From assembly GCF_002234675.1 (NCBI RefSeq), contig NC_019880.2:15117756-15181755 (forward strand): a stretch of 64,000 bases of DNA, given 5' to 3'. Made by a program: the position numbers and the translations under genes. This document shows, piece after piece, positions 33,801-43,700 of the stretch. This stretch comes from Oryzias latipes (lineage: Eukaryota; Chordata; Actinopteri; Beloniformes; Adrianichthyidae). Each line of letters begins with the position of its first letter. Position 1 is the first letter of the stretch. The notes under the pieces are model-generated. The model had not been told where the DNA came from. It saw only the letters and a program-made list of their open reading frames with translations, and ran no database searches.

Positions 33801-33949
33801 GCCAAAGAGGAGATATATGGATGTCTTAACAGAGGACATGAAGTTGGCTAACGTTAGGGTAGAAGATGTTCATGATAGAGTGAGGTGGAAAAGGATGATT
33901 CGCTGTGGCGACCCCTGATGGGAAAAGCCGAAAGAGAAAGAAGAAGAAG
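30816..33949 (+). mobile_element. Full-length RTE-clade LINE with intact ORF
   Basis: The element is 3.13 kb, flanked by a perfect 19-bp duplication actttattcaataatgtaa (30797-30815 and 33950-33968), and ends in a short GAAGAAGAAGA-type repeat as RTE elements do. The 5' part (to 30924) is a short leader with gcgtcaggaagggcatccgg. The insertion disrupts no visible gene. An uninterrupted ORF and an exact TSD both suggest recent insertion. A 5'-truncated relative lies at 8549-8780. Confidence 0.93.
30925..33918 (+). CDS. RTE-type endonuclease/reverse transcriptase ORF (997 aa)
   Basis: A single 997-residue frame. At about residues 60-310 lies an APE-type endonuclease: IGTLNVGTM, VQETRWKG, GADFNGHVG, TQVDYILCRR and QHRMVV supply the usual Asn, Glu, Asp/Asn, Asp and His positions. 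At about residues 520-800 lies the reverse transcriptase: SNYRGIKLM, FVDLEKAYDRVPREELW, HQGSALSPFLFAMLMDRL and MMFADDIVICS (FADD catalytic box). A C-terminal region follows with RLRWFGHVQRR and GRRARGRPKRRYMD. All key catalytic motifs seem present. In RTE elements this protein nicks the target and copies its own RNA into DNA. An in-frame stop lies shortly before the ATG at 30925, which supports that start. Confidence 0.93.
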   Translation: MRIIHNSLDIPDRSRPGLTTTATDAVNLQGVGGNLTAVGRRKRGGRRVRCQREKGKGRNIGLRIGTLNVGTMTGKGREQADMMERRKVDVLCVQETRWKGSKARSIGGGYKLFYHGVDRKRNGVGVILKGEFVNSVLEVKRVSDRMMSLKLEIEGVMVNVVSGYAPQVGCELEVKERFWSELDEVIESFPRGERVVIGADFNGHVGEGNRGDEEVMGRFGVKERNLEGQMVVDFAKRMEMAVVNTYFQKREEHRVTYRSGGRSTQVDYILCRRGHLREVNDCKVVVGESVARQHRMVVCKMTLEVRKKKRGKTEKKTKWWKLQNEETCEEFRQKLRQVLGGQDELPDDWETTAEIIRETGRKVLGVSSGKRKDGKETWWWNEEVQECVQRKRLAKRKWDVERTEEGRQEYKEAQRRVKREVAKAKQKAYDELYDRLDTKEGEKDLYRLARQRDRDGKDVQQIRAIKDRDGKVLTTQESVQKRWKEYFEELMNEENDRERREEDVVVVEQEVAEIGKDEVRKALKRMKSGKAVGPDDVPVEVWKCLGETAVEFLTRLFNRILESEKMPEEWRRSVLVPIFKNKGDMQNCSNYRGIKLMSHTMKLWERVVEARLRKKVEICEQQYGFMPRKSTTDAIFALRMLMEKYRDGQKELHCVFVDLEKAYDRVPREELWYCMRSSGVAEKYVRVVQDMYERSMTVVRCAVGQTEEFKVEVGLHQGSALSPFLFAMLMDRLTDEVRQESPWTMMFADDIVICSESREQVEEQLERWRFALERRGMKVSRSKTEYMCLNDRDQGRSVRLQGTEVKKVQEFKYLGSTVQCDGDCGKEVKRRVQAGWSGWRKVSGVLCDRRVPARLKGKVYKTVVRPALLYGLETVAVRQRQEAEMEVAEMKMLRFSLGVTRLDRIRNEYIRGTAHVACVSDKVREARLRWFGHVQRRDSGYIGRRMLEMELPGRRARGRPKRRYMDVLTEDMKLANVRVEDVHDRVRWKRMIRCGDP

Positions 33950-33968
33950 ACTTTATTCAATAATGTAA

Positions 33969-34850
33969 ATGAATACACATGCTCTTTGTTTGGTATCTAT
34001 TTCATTTTTTTTTTAAATTTATTTCACTGTTTTTTTTAATTTTATTTTGCATTTCACTTTGGGTTATTGTTAATAATGTTTATTAATGTTACGTCTGGCA
34101 TATCCGCCTGGCATTGCTGTTTGCTTGATGGATTTGTTAATGTATATTTGAACATCGACAGTATAAAACAAAGCAAAATAAATAACCTGGCATATCAACA
34201 ATATACATTTACATTATTTTATTATACAGTACAGTATATACAAAGAAAAAATTGAGAAGTACAGTTTGCAGCTCCAATAAAATATTTAATTTTCTTGTAG
34301 CTTTCATATTTTGCATGTGTTCTATTGTTTTGTGAAATGATTTTAAGTCAAAATTAAAGCACATTGGGGATTTAGACCATTTACACTTGTGAATGCCAGA
34401 TTTCCGCCGATTAATAAACACTTGAATAATAAAAATTACGTATTAGGACAAACCATGTAGCTCAAAGTACAACATGACATTAAACATATCCATTTTAGTT
34501 TACTTTCTAGTTCGTGATGATAAAGTCTTCCAAATCTGATCAAAAGGCCATACACTAAGAAAACGGATGAAAACCTGTCTCCTTGTTTGGTAAAAACAGA
34601 AGTCTTCTATGTTTATTTTAAATCTTCTTATCTTCGCTTTAACTTGATATATCTGATGTCAAATATTAAATTCCAAAACGAACCATAGATATTATGGCTT
34701 TTTTGAAGTATCACAGCAGCCCACTGCGCATGATCGAACGTTTTTTATTTGTGTCAATGCATCAGTACCATAGACAAATGAAGCAGTACATCAAAATACC
34801 TTCATATCATTAGAAATAATCAAGAATACTGTCAAATCAGCAGAGGTCGT
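33969..34850. other. AT-rich intergenic spacer
   Basis: Between the RTE element and the lgals8 promoter. AT-rich, with no ORF or repeat end that I can support. Confidence 0.5.
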
Positions 34851-34881
34851 TTATTGAAAAAAACAACAACAAAAAAACAGG

Positions 34882-35048
34882 CACGTGTTGTTATTAAGCG
34901 TAGATCACGTGGCAGATTTCGCGCATGCGCATCTGGTAGATGGTTTCCGGCTTCATCCCCGCACAGTCCCGAGCAGCTGAAAGCAGCCGTATTTACCGCA
35001 GTCTGTCGCCGTTTTCCCCCCCGCGGTTGCTCTGACACGAGGAGCCCG
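34882..35048 (+). promoter_or_regulatory. lgals8: Probable lgals8 promoter/5' UTR
   Basis: CpG-rich sequence before the ATG with two E-boxes CACGTG (34882-34887 and 34906-34911, the second as TCACGTG) and a palindromic NRF1-like GCGCATGCGC (34921-34930). There is no obvious TATA box. The transcription start is not resolved. Confidence 0.55.
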
Positions 35049-38000
35049 ATGTCAGTGGCGAACGCAAAACACACGGTGCTGAGTCCGGTAAGACGTCACA
35101 AACGCTCGCGCTGCTCCTCTGCTGGCACCGTAAGTCTGCAGGAACAGAGCTCTGATGCTGGTCATATATGTGCTCGAGCTTCTGCGGCGGCGTTTATTTA
35201 CATCGTTATTTTAAAGACTTGAGCATTAGGGAATGTGTTGATCCTTTATAAATACAGTTTTATACTTAAATAAGCCCCGTCTTTCCATCTCAGGTGATCC
35301 CGTACACTGGACCCATACCCGGAGGCCTGCACCCCGGGGAGATCATCATCATCCAGGGCTCCGTACCCCCAGATGCAGACAGGTGAATGTTACGTCACAA
35401 GAAACAACGAGAGGAGACCTGCATTGTGGAAATTCCCAGCAGTTTAGTTTACCTTGAACGCACCCTAACATTACACGCACATTACAACACGATCCTACAA
35501 AATAAAAGTCAATAAACAAACACATACAAAGAGATTTATTGTAAAGCACATGTTTTAGTCTTGATGGATTTTTTTGTTACTAAAATGCTTCGTCTTTTTT
35601 AATAATTTTTAATCAGTTGGACCAACCTGTATTTCAGTTTAGCTCACAAATAACCAACTATAATGCACAGAATGAAGTGTCCAATGGCTGAATGAGAAGC
35701 TCAAACCAAGCAGATGTAATTTTTTTTATCGAGATTTATCACAAACTGCTCACTTTTATTGCTTCTTTATTTGTAATTCTCAAGTGTGTTGTGTCTCTAA
35801 CTTGCCTTGTTCCTAAGACTTTCAGAAATTTTGAGTCTCTTGTGCTTTTTGACACAACAATTCAGGTTACTGTAATGTAAAACTTATTCCTTATTTACCA
35901 AAAGGTGGTAGTTTTTCTTTTTCTTTTGCTGTACTCAGATTTTCTGGATTTTGCTCCCCTTCTCAGTTTAATCCCAACATTAGAATGATCTGCAGTGGAC
36001 TCCACGGCGAGCTGCTAATCCCGCCTCCTCTAGCTTTCAGGTGGATTTGTCGAGCGGCTGCAGCACCAAACCGCGCTCGGACGTGGCTCTCCGCTTCAGT
36101 CCTCGGTTCGGGCCCTCGCCCTGTGTGGTGTGCAACTCCCTGCAGGAGGACGCCTGGGGAGATGAGGAAACGCTGCACCAGCTGCCCTTCAAATGCGGCG
36201 CCCCGTTTGAGGCCATCCTCCTGGTGCTAGAAGATGTTTTCAAAGTGAGCCGTTTTTCCAACACCAAGGGGGTATTCCAGAAAGCAGGTTTATGCTGGTT
36301 ACCACCGTAAGTTTGAGGCTAAGGAAGCGGATAACCTCAGCCTTCGGCCCCAAAAACAGGTATGTTTCAGGGTAGGTCAAGTTGCCATAGCAACTAATGC
36401 TCTGAACATAACCTGGTCTTGAGCAGGTTTAGTTGAAGGTTAGTTTGTTTCCAGAGAGGTGAAGCAGCATAACGTGTTCATTTGAAGATGATTTAGTGGA
36501 TGAAGAAGCTCAGATAATCCTTTTTCCACCGTGAGAGGGTGATAAGACCACATATGGATGTTGGAAAGATAAAAATTTTTACATTGTTGATCTAACTTAA
36601 TTATTTGCTACAGTTAAGATAAATCTTTTTTTTGCTGTTAAGTCATCTTAAAAATAACACGTAGTTATCAGACAGTTATATTACTTTCATTTAAATTAAT
36701 TCAATTAAGTAGGTGTAACTTTGGTGCTGCTGTTAGATCGGCACCACAAGGGATTGTGGGAAGAGGATGATGAGTTTTAGTACCCTTACTGCCCAGTGGT
36801 GTAATGTCAAAGTCGGAGAAATGTTTGATGATCTCATGCTGCAAATCTTTATTGTTTCTTTCCTTTTATTGTTATAAAAATGAGTATATCTGCAGGCTCA
36901 AACTTAGACATATGAGAGTTCAAGAAGTACAATAAATTAATATAGAAAAACATTTAAATGAAATCAATTAATACGACATTAAGTTAGATAAATATGTAAA
37001 TTTGAGTTGTATAAACACTACCGTAATTAAGTTTTATAGACGTAAGAAATTAGGTTGAAAAATTTTAACTGAATTACTTGTTACCAATTGAATAAATTTA
37101 AGTTGGATAAGTTATATATATATATGCGTCACAATGAAAATAAGACCAGAAACTCGTGCGTTTACTTTGTCCGTTCTTTTTCTCCAAGCAGAAACTCTTT
37201 CTTTTGATGATGCAGCTGTATTACTTTTTTGATGGACGTATAATCTTCATATGCTGTCATTTAAATCTCAGACTCCGTTTCACTGAAGTATAGCGCTTTC
37301 TTTTTTTCTCCACACGTTTCCGTGGTGACTCCGGAAATCAGCGATCCATTGAGAATGTCTTTACTTTATGTACTTGACATGCACGCGCATTAACCCAGGG
37401 TTACTAAGTCGCGCGTAATTACGCTAACTCATATCCGGTCTTTTGGAACCGACATACCCAGAGTAAGCAAGTTCAGGCGGATTTCAGCCAGAGTTCAGGC
37501 TTAAAGTCAGGGTAGTTTAAACATGCTTCCTGGAATACCCCCCCAAGTGGCATCTCAGCATGACCTAACCTGAGTTGTGTGGACAGTCACAGTGAGCTGC
37601 TTTCGCCTGCAGGTGGCAGTCAACGGTGTTCACCTGCTGGAGTACAAGCACAGAATCCCCATTAACCGAGTCAATACTTTTTCCATATCTGGGAAAGTCA
37701 GGGTCCATGCCGTTGGCTACATCCCAAACTCTGTAAGTGCTCAGCCATTGGCCGCCTTGTCTTTTTCCTTCCCAAGAAATAATTTTAATTGCCCCCATTC
37801 TCTCTCCTAGGCAATATACTCCGAGTCAGGTGATCTGGTGAGTTTTATTTCTGACTCTTTCAAAATAAATGTCTTTTTATAGACACGCCTTGTGTCTTGT
37901 GATGCTGTAACAGCTAAATCACATGCTTTGTTGACAACAGGCCTGACATTATTATCATTTCACTTCAGTTTTTTAAGAGAGATAAAAACACAATTTTAAG

Positions 38001-38717
38001 ATAAGGAAATAGATTGTAATTCTTTCATAATTGCATTTCTCTGAGTGTTGTCATACATTTCTAGTTGTCATGTGTTTCTTTCAGAGCCTCCCTTACAAAG
38101 GTCGCATCCTTAAAGGATTGAGCCCGGGACAGCATATCACAATAAAAGGGCAGGTCAGCACGTATCCTCACAGGTACAGTCAACACATGAGTTTCATAAC
38201 ATGTGAGGATTTCAAGCTTTTGAAATCACTTTTCAGCCTGTGGACTTTAGTTGGAAGCTGACTGACAAACTGAAATGACAATAGGTGTAGTTTTTTTTCC
38301 TAAACTTCCGTATCGACTCCAGTTTTACAGTGAACCTCTGCAACAGCAAGACGGAGAACATCGCTCTGCATCTGAACCCGCGCATGAAGTCCGGCGTCTT
38401 CATCAGGAACTCCTACCTGTCTGCGTCCTGGGGGCAGGAGGAGCGGGAGCTGCCCTTTTTTCCCTTCTCGCCCGGGGAATACTTTGAGGTGGGTGTTTTT
38501 GTATTTCTTTTTATAAAGACATTCTCATATTGGGGATTTGCTCTCTGAACTTCCCTTCTTTCTTCAGATCCTTCTCCTCTGTCAGCCGCATCAGTTCAAG
38601 CTCGCCGTCAACGGCTCCCACTTGTTCGAGTTCCGGCATCGGGTGCAGGACCTGAGCAGCATCGACCAGCTGGAGATCATGGGGGACATGGAGCTCACCG
38701 ATGTCAAACTCTGGTGA
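35049..38717 (+). CDS. lgals8: Galectin-8 (tandem-repeat galectin)
   Basis: Eight coding exons: 35049-35087, 35294-35382, 36034-36244, 37613-37732, 37811-37837, 38085-38173, 38323-38488 and 38568-38717 (TGA). All introns are GT-AG, the phases close, and the product is 296 residues. The N-terminal CRD spans about residues 14-153, a short linker about 154-175, and the C-terminal CRD about 176-296. The C-CRD has the canonical set: HLNPR (H208, N210, R212), RNS (R220, N221), W228 and EER (231-233). The N-CRD reads RFSPR where galectin-8 usually has HFNPR (R63 and S65), though CNS, W84 and EE remain. Galectin-8 is a secreted and cytosolic beta-galactoside binder that marks damaged endosomes and recruits autophagy receptors. 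The C-terminal order LSSIDQLEIMGD closely matches vertebrate LGALS8, so the naming is firm. Intron 3 carries a 1.3-kb TIR element. Confidence 0.95.
36268..37542. mobile_element. TIR DNA element in lgals8 intron 3
   Basis: About 1.27 kb with inverted ends GGGGGTATTCCAGAAAGCAGG and GCTTCCTGGAATACCCCC, bordered by CCAA on both sides (possible short target-site duplication). No transposase ORF is visible, so it is non-autonomous. The superfamily is uncertain. It fills most of the intron between exons 3 and 4. Confidence 0.75.
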
Positions 38718-39800
38718 TGTTTGGACAGCCAATCTGCTGCTCTGGTCAGCGGTGCTACACTAGCTTAGCGGCGATGGAACGTCCGTGTGGACTTGAGGAC
38801 TGTGTTTCAGCTCTGGTTTGAGCTAGTCTAGCATCGTCACCAGCCAGAGGTCCTGCGTGGATGGATGGATGGATGGATGAAGGATCCTTCTGGTGCACAG
38901 CAGCCTCCATGACTGTTTACAGCTACAAGTTAGGTGTTCAATACTGTCCTTAGATCATCTTTACTGTAAAACATCAAAATGTTAAAACACAGATTTAGCT
39001 TCTACTTCTAGTGTTACAAAGTCAGTAAAGTAAAAAAAAAAAAAAAGGTTTCAATCTTCTGCAGAAAAGTCCAGAACAAAATCAGAAGCTAAGCATTTAT
39101 TTTAAACCAATTTGCAACATTTTTGCTTTATTTTACATGCAAATATCTTTTAGTTCTTATATTTCATCCTATTCAGTAATCATTGTAGCCATTTCCTTAT
39201 AACTCAAAGATAATAGATCTTAAAGATCAATGAGAAGTAGGGCTTGGCGAAAAAAACAATTCACACTAAATTAGATTTTCCTCTTTTTTTCTTCCTCCCT
39301 TTACTTTCTTAGAATGATAATATCTAGAACATCTCCTTTAGGGGCCGTTTGCAGACAGACTCGTGCCCTCCAGTTCTCCCGCCATCTTTTCCAGGTGCAG
39401 CAAGGCAACTTCACAGAAATATTCCCGGCTTGGAAGCACAAGCCGAGGTTTCCCAGTAGACAAATAAAGTCGGGCTTTTCCCACCGGATAAAAATGCACC
39501 AATATGTCTTTGGCAGTGTTCCGTATCTGCCATTGCTTCTGCTAGTTTCTGTTTTAAAATCTGCACGTCATGACAGAAGCCCAAGAGAGCAGGATGCTGG
39601 GGAAAAAAAGAGATTTTCCCAATGATAAAAATGGATTTATCACCCAAACCTAGCAAGAATTCTGTAGAATACAATGGATTCCTGTGTGAGACTGTCAGCT
39701 AGGAGAATTGACCTTTGAATGTCTGGACTATATCTACATTTTACTGCATTAAAGACTTATTTTAAGCTTTTTCTGGAATAAAAGTGACATAAAATCCTTT
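38718..39800 (+). other. lgals8: Probable lgals8 3' UTR
   Basis: Follows the stop codon. It has a short GGAT microsatellite (about 38858-38880) and AATAAA signals near 39463 and at 39777-39782. The last would give a UTR of about 1.1 kb. Confidence 0.5.
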
Positions 39801-40089
39801 TTTAATACTTCTTTCAGACAACTAGTGCTAAACCCAGCAGCATCAGCTTTGACTCATTGATTTGTTGAATTGCATTACTTGCAGTACCTCCTTTCAACCA
39901 CACGGTGGCAGAAACGTTAAATTTGTCCTTCACACTAAAAATAACTATCAATTCAAATAACTAACAATGTATGTGTTTAGCAGCACTTCTGTCCGGAGGG
40001 GCAAGAAAAAAAACTTTAAAAGCTGAATTTGTCTGGATTATGTTTTTCCTCTGGCAGAGATCACAAGCTCAACTTTCAAGGAAACATTG

Positions 40090-40712
40090 TGACCCCATGC
40101 GGCGATTTTATTGTTCCTTTTGATACAAACACATGCCTCCGAGGTGCTTTATTAATATCCACAGGAAATATAGTTTGTAAGAGTTTTAATAACCATAATA
40201 CAGTACAACGGTATCATTTTTTGTTGCTTTTTTTTTTTTTTTTTACATAGAAAAACAATGATATGGAACATGTTTACATCAACCATTGCACTGCGGAGAA
40301 CGCCCCAGAAATAAAAAGGCAGAGGACACGGGCCAATCAGCAACAGGCAAACGGGCTCGAGTGACGTGTCAAAAGACAGAAGAAAGTTCGTCCATCGCCT
40401 CAAACTCGGCCGTCTGACGGAACATTTTTGCTTGAAATGGCTTACAGACATTTATGCCACTTTGAAAACCGGACTCCTCCTCCTCCTCACAGCTTCTGGC
40501 TGTTGCTTTGAGGAGCAAACAAAGGAGAACCTGGACTGATGGGTCATGCACCACGAGTTCATCTCCCAGTTCCAGCAGACGAGTTTGGCAACACATTGGC
40601 TGAGGACAGCTTCCCTCCGTGAGTCTGCAGTGTCTGCAGATCCTGTGGGAGTCAGCTGATCCTGAAGGAGCACAGGGGGGAGTTGTGACTTCAGGGGGAC
40701 TCCACCCCGCTG
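40090..40712 (-). other. zdhhc14: Probable zdhhc14 3' UTR
   Basis: Sequence after the zdhhc14 stop codon on the minus strand. AATAAA signals read on minus near 40146 and 40107. A 15-17 T run on plus near 40228-40244 (A-run in the transcript) lies inside. The 3' ends of lgals8 and zdhhc14 would be only about 300 bases apart, convergent. Confidence 0.45.
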
Positions 40713-43700
40713 TCAGACGGAGCTGAGCTTCACCAGTCCTCTGACCGAGTCCTCGTGGAGCGAGTCCTGGCTGGCCGGGTTGTAGAAGCTGCCCTGCATG
40801 GTGTGGCTGTGGCCCAGCGGGCTGCCGCAGTGCAGCATACCGGGGGGTGAGGGCACCTCCTCGGGAGTCAGGAAGTGGTGGTGGGCCAGCTGCTCCTGCA
40901 GAGGGTGGCTGTGGTTGTGCGGGTGGCCATGAATCGGCAGCAAGTCCGTGGCCTCGTGGCAGCTGAGGCTGGGGGTGGAGGCTGGCGGGGTGGGCTGCCC
41001 CAGGGGGAGCGAGGTGCACGGGCCGCCCAGGGCGAGAGAGGCGCGGCCCGGTAAGGACGCTCCGTTCTCGGGGCTGAGGATGACCGGCTCGCTGCTCTGC
41101 TGCTGCTGGAGGAGGGGGGTGGTGGCGACCTGCAAAACGAATTTGGTGCTCTGAATGCACTGGTCTTGGTCACACTGAGAGGAGAACCGCGGGGAGGGAG
41201 GGGCCATGCAGGGGAGGAGAAAGAGGGGAATCGGGGATTGGAATTCAGAAAACACAAAAACAATGAAAGCAGGAGGTGAGAGGGTTAAAAAAAAAGAGGG
41301 GGAGGTGATTAGATGAGAGAGAGAAAAAAAGTTGTTAGTAACATTTTCAGATTTAAAGACACAGAGCAACAACCCACAGATGACCCTTGACCTCTGTGTT
41401 CACACCGGGCACGTGCTGAATGCGGGTTCACACTGGACCGTCGGGGACGCCATCCATGCACCACCACTAGATCTGAGTCCCGATGGGTCAAAGGTCAACT
41501 GGTTCTTTACATTTCATGTGTGTTAAATGGCCGCAGACTTAAAACGTGTGCAGCGACGCGTGAACGTGAGAGCTTTAAACGCAGAAACCCACAATGCACC
41601 TTTACAGAGAGGTGGAGGCTCAAACCTGCGTTTCCGAGCCCGGCGTGAACAGAATTGAGCTTCGATTTAGGCAGAAAGTTGAGGACGGGAGCAGGGTAAG
41701 GCAATAAACGAACAGTTTGGAGCAAATGTAGCTTAAAATCCATCAGAGAAATCCTTTCCTAGGAGATAAAAATCCCAAAATAAAGAGAAGTGATGAGAAT
41801 GAGGAAGTAGAAGACGGTCTGACCGGTAAGGGAGTCCTCACTGCGAGAAATTCAACCCCCAAAGGGAGTTTCCTTCCACAGCAGGAGAACTTTATTCTTC
41901 TTAAGCAGTTTTTTTGTCAGTTTTAGGAGTCCAAATGAAAAACTTTCTTTTTGTAAATTCCATTTTTGCTCATTTGAAGCATAGTTTTGCAGCAGCTATT
42001 TTATCCGCACAGGATTCTATGAAATCACTTAAGGGCTGCGTGTCACTGAGTAAATATAGAATACATACAAGTTTAAAAGTCCCATTTGATTCTTATCAAT
42101 TCATTTGGAAATTTTTCATTTTCCAAACCGATTTTATTTTGAAAAACAGTTTCAAAATCAATAGAATGAGAATTCAAAAGTGGAAATGTCTAATAAAATG
42201 TAATTTATTTTACAAGGACTTAAAACAAGTTTTATTAGTTGGGGGGGGGGGGGGGGGAATTACAATTTAATAAATGATCATGTATTTTCTAAGTAAAGAT
42301 AGATTATAATTAGAAGTTGGGCTCTTTGCACTTAGAAAATAAAAGAAACCTGTTTATTAGGATTCTGACGTGTTTGTAGGAAATCTAAATTAGAAACAAC
42401 AGGTTTGATGGAGATGAAATGTTTATTTAGTGTAAATATTTCAACGAATGAAAGCGTTTCCACCATGAAGGGCGGCGGTTTATCAGACTCCCTAAAGCGC
42501 GTCAGGCCTCATGGTAGCAAACATCAAATGAGTTGAATTTGTAGATTTTTTTCTTTTTAACATCTTATGTTTTTATTTGGAATGAACAACAGAGATTATA
42601 TACATCTTTAGCCACGTAAACCTGCTTAAATAAATAAATCAAATAAAGTCATGTTTACAAAGGAGTTATTAATGCTGTCTTTATACAGAGTAAATGAGTT
42701 ACAATAGTAAAAAAATCAATAAAAATCAATAGTGTAAAAATAAAATCTGCTCCATTTGTTTTGACTTTGATTTAACTGGCATGTCTGTAGTGTGAGAAGA
42801 GCAGAATTTACTGTCCAGACCTGAAATCTTTACTGTTTGATCAGCTGATCAGTTAATTAAAAAAAAGCTGGGATTTACCAGTAATAAGTAGATTTTTTTA
42901 ATGGTTTAGATCAAAAAGATTATTTCCTTTCCAAGGTTAAGGTCAAAATCCTGCAGAGTAAATCAAAGATGAAATGAACCCAGATTAAATCTGTCTGTGT
43001 TTCTGCTCAAACGTAACCTAATCTGATCTGACTGCACAGACGAATAAAGAGTCCTGCTCTTCTCATCCAGAGCAGTTAGACGCCTTACAACAAGTTCTAG
43101 AATAGAGACTGTCTGGATTTGACAGGAAAACGGGTCCAACCATCATGTCACTGATGGGCTGTCAAACCACATGATTTGCTGGACAACATTCAACAAGGAA
43201 GTGGTGACTAATCCTGAAGCAATTCCAGAGGAGGAGGAGGAGGAGGAGGAGGAGGAGGAGGAGGAAGGACGTGGACAGAAGCAACAATATTTATGAGAAC
43301 AAATGATTTCGACAGACTAAAGCAGCAGAAAAGGTGAGTGAAACTAAGCCAGAGACAAACAAAACAATGAATCCACTAATTTATAGTAAGACATAATTTT
43401 ATCCTGAGTGCTACTGAAGATTCAGAGCAGTTCTAGCTAAAGTCATTCTGTAAAGATTCCTCTCCTGATTCTAGATCTACAGGACCTTTCAACCGAGACC
43501 AGACAAAGATGCCCCCCCCCCCTATCCACACACACACAGTCCAATCCAATGGAGGGCTTGTTGTCAAAGGTGTAACGTGACTTTATATCTCACACTGTTA
43601 CCATAGCAACAGCTTAAAAGGCTTCTCGGTAACACACAGAGCTGCCGTCACCTGACAGCAAAGCCCACAGCGAGTTAAAAAGCTGAAATCCAAAACGGCG

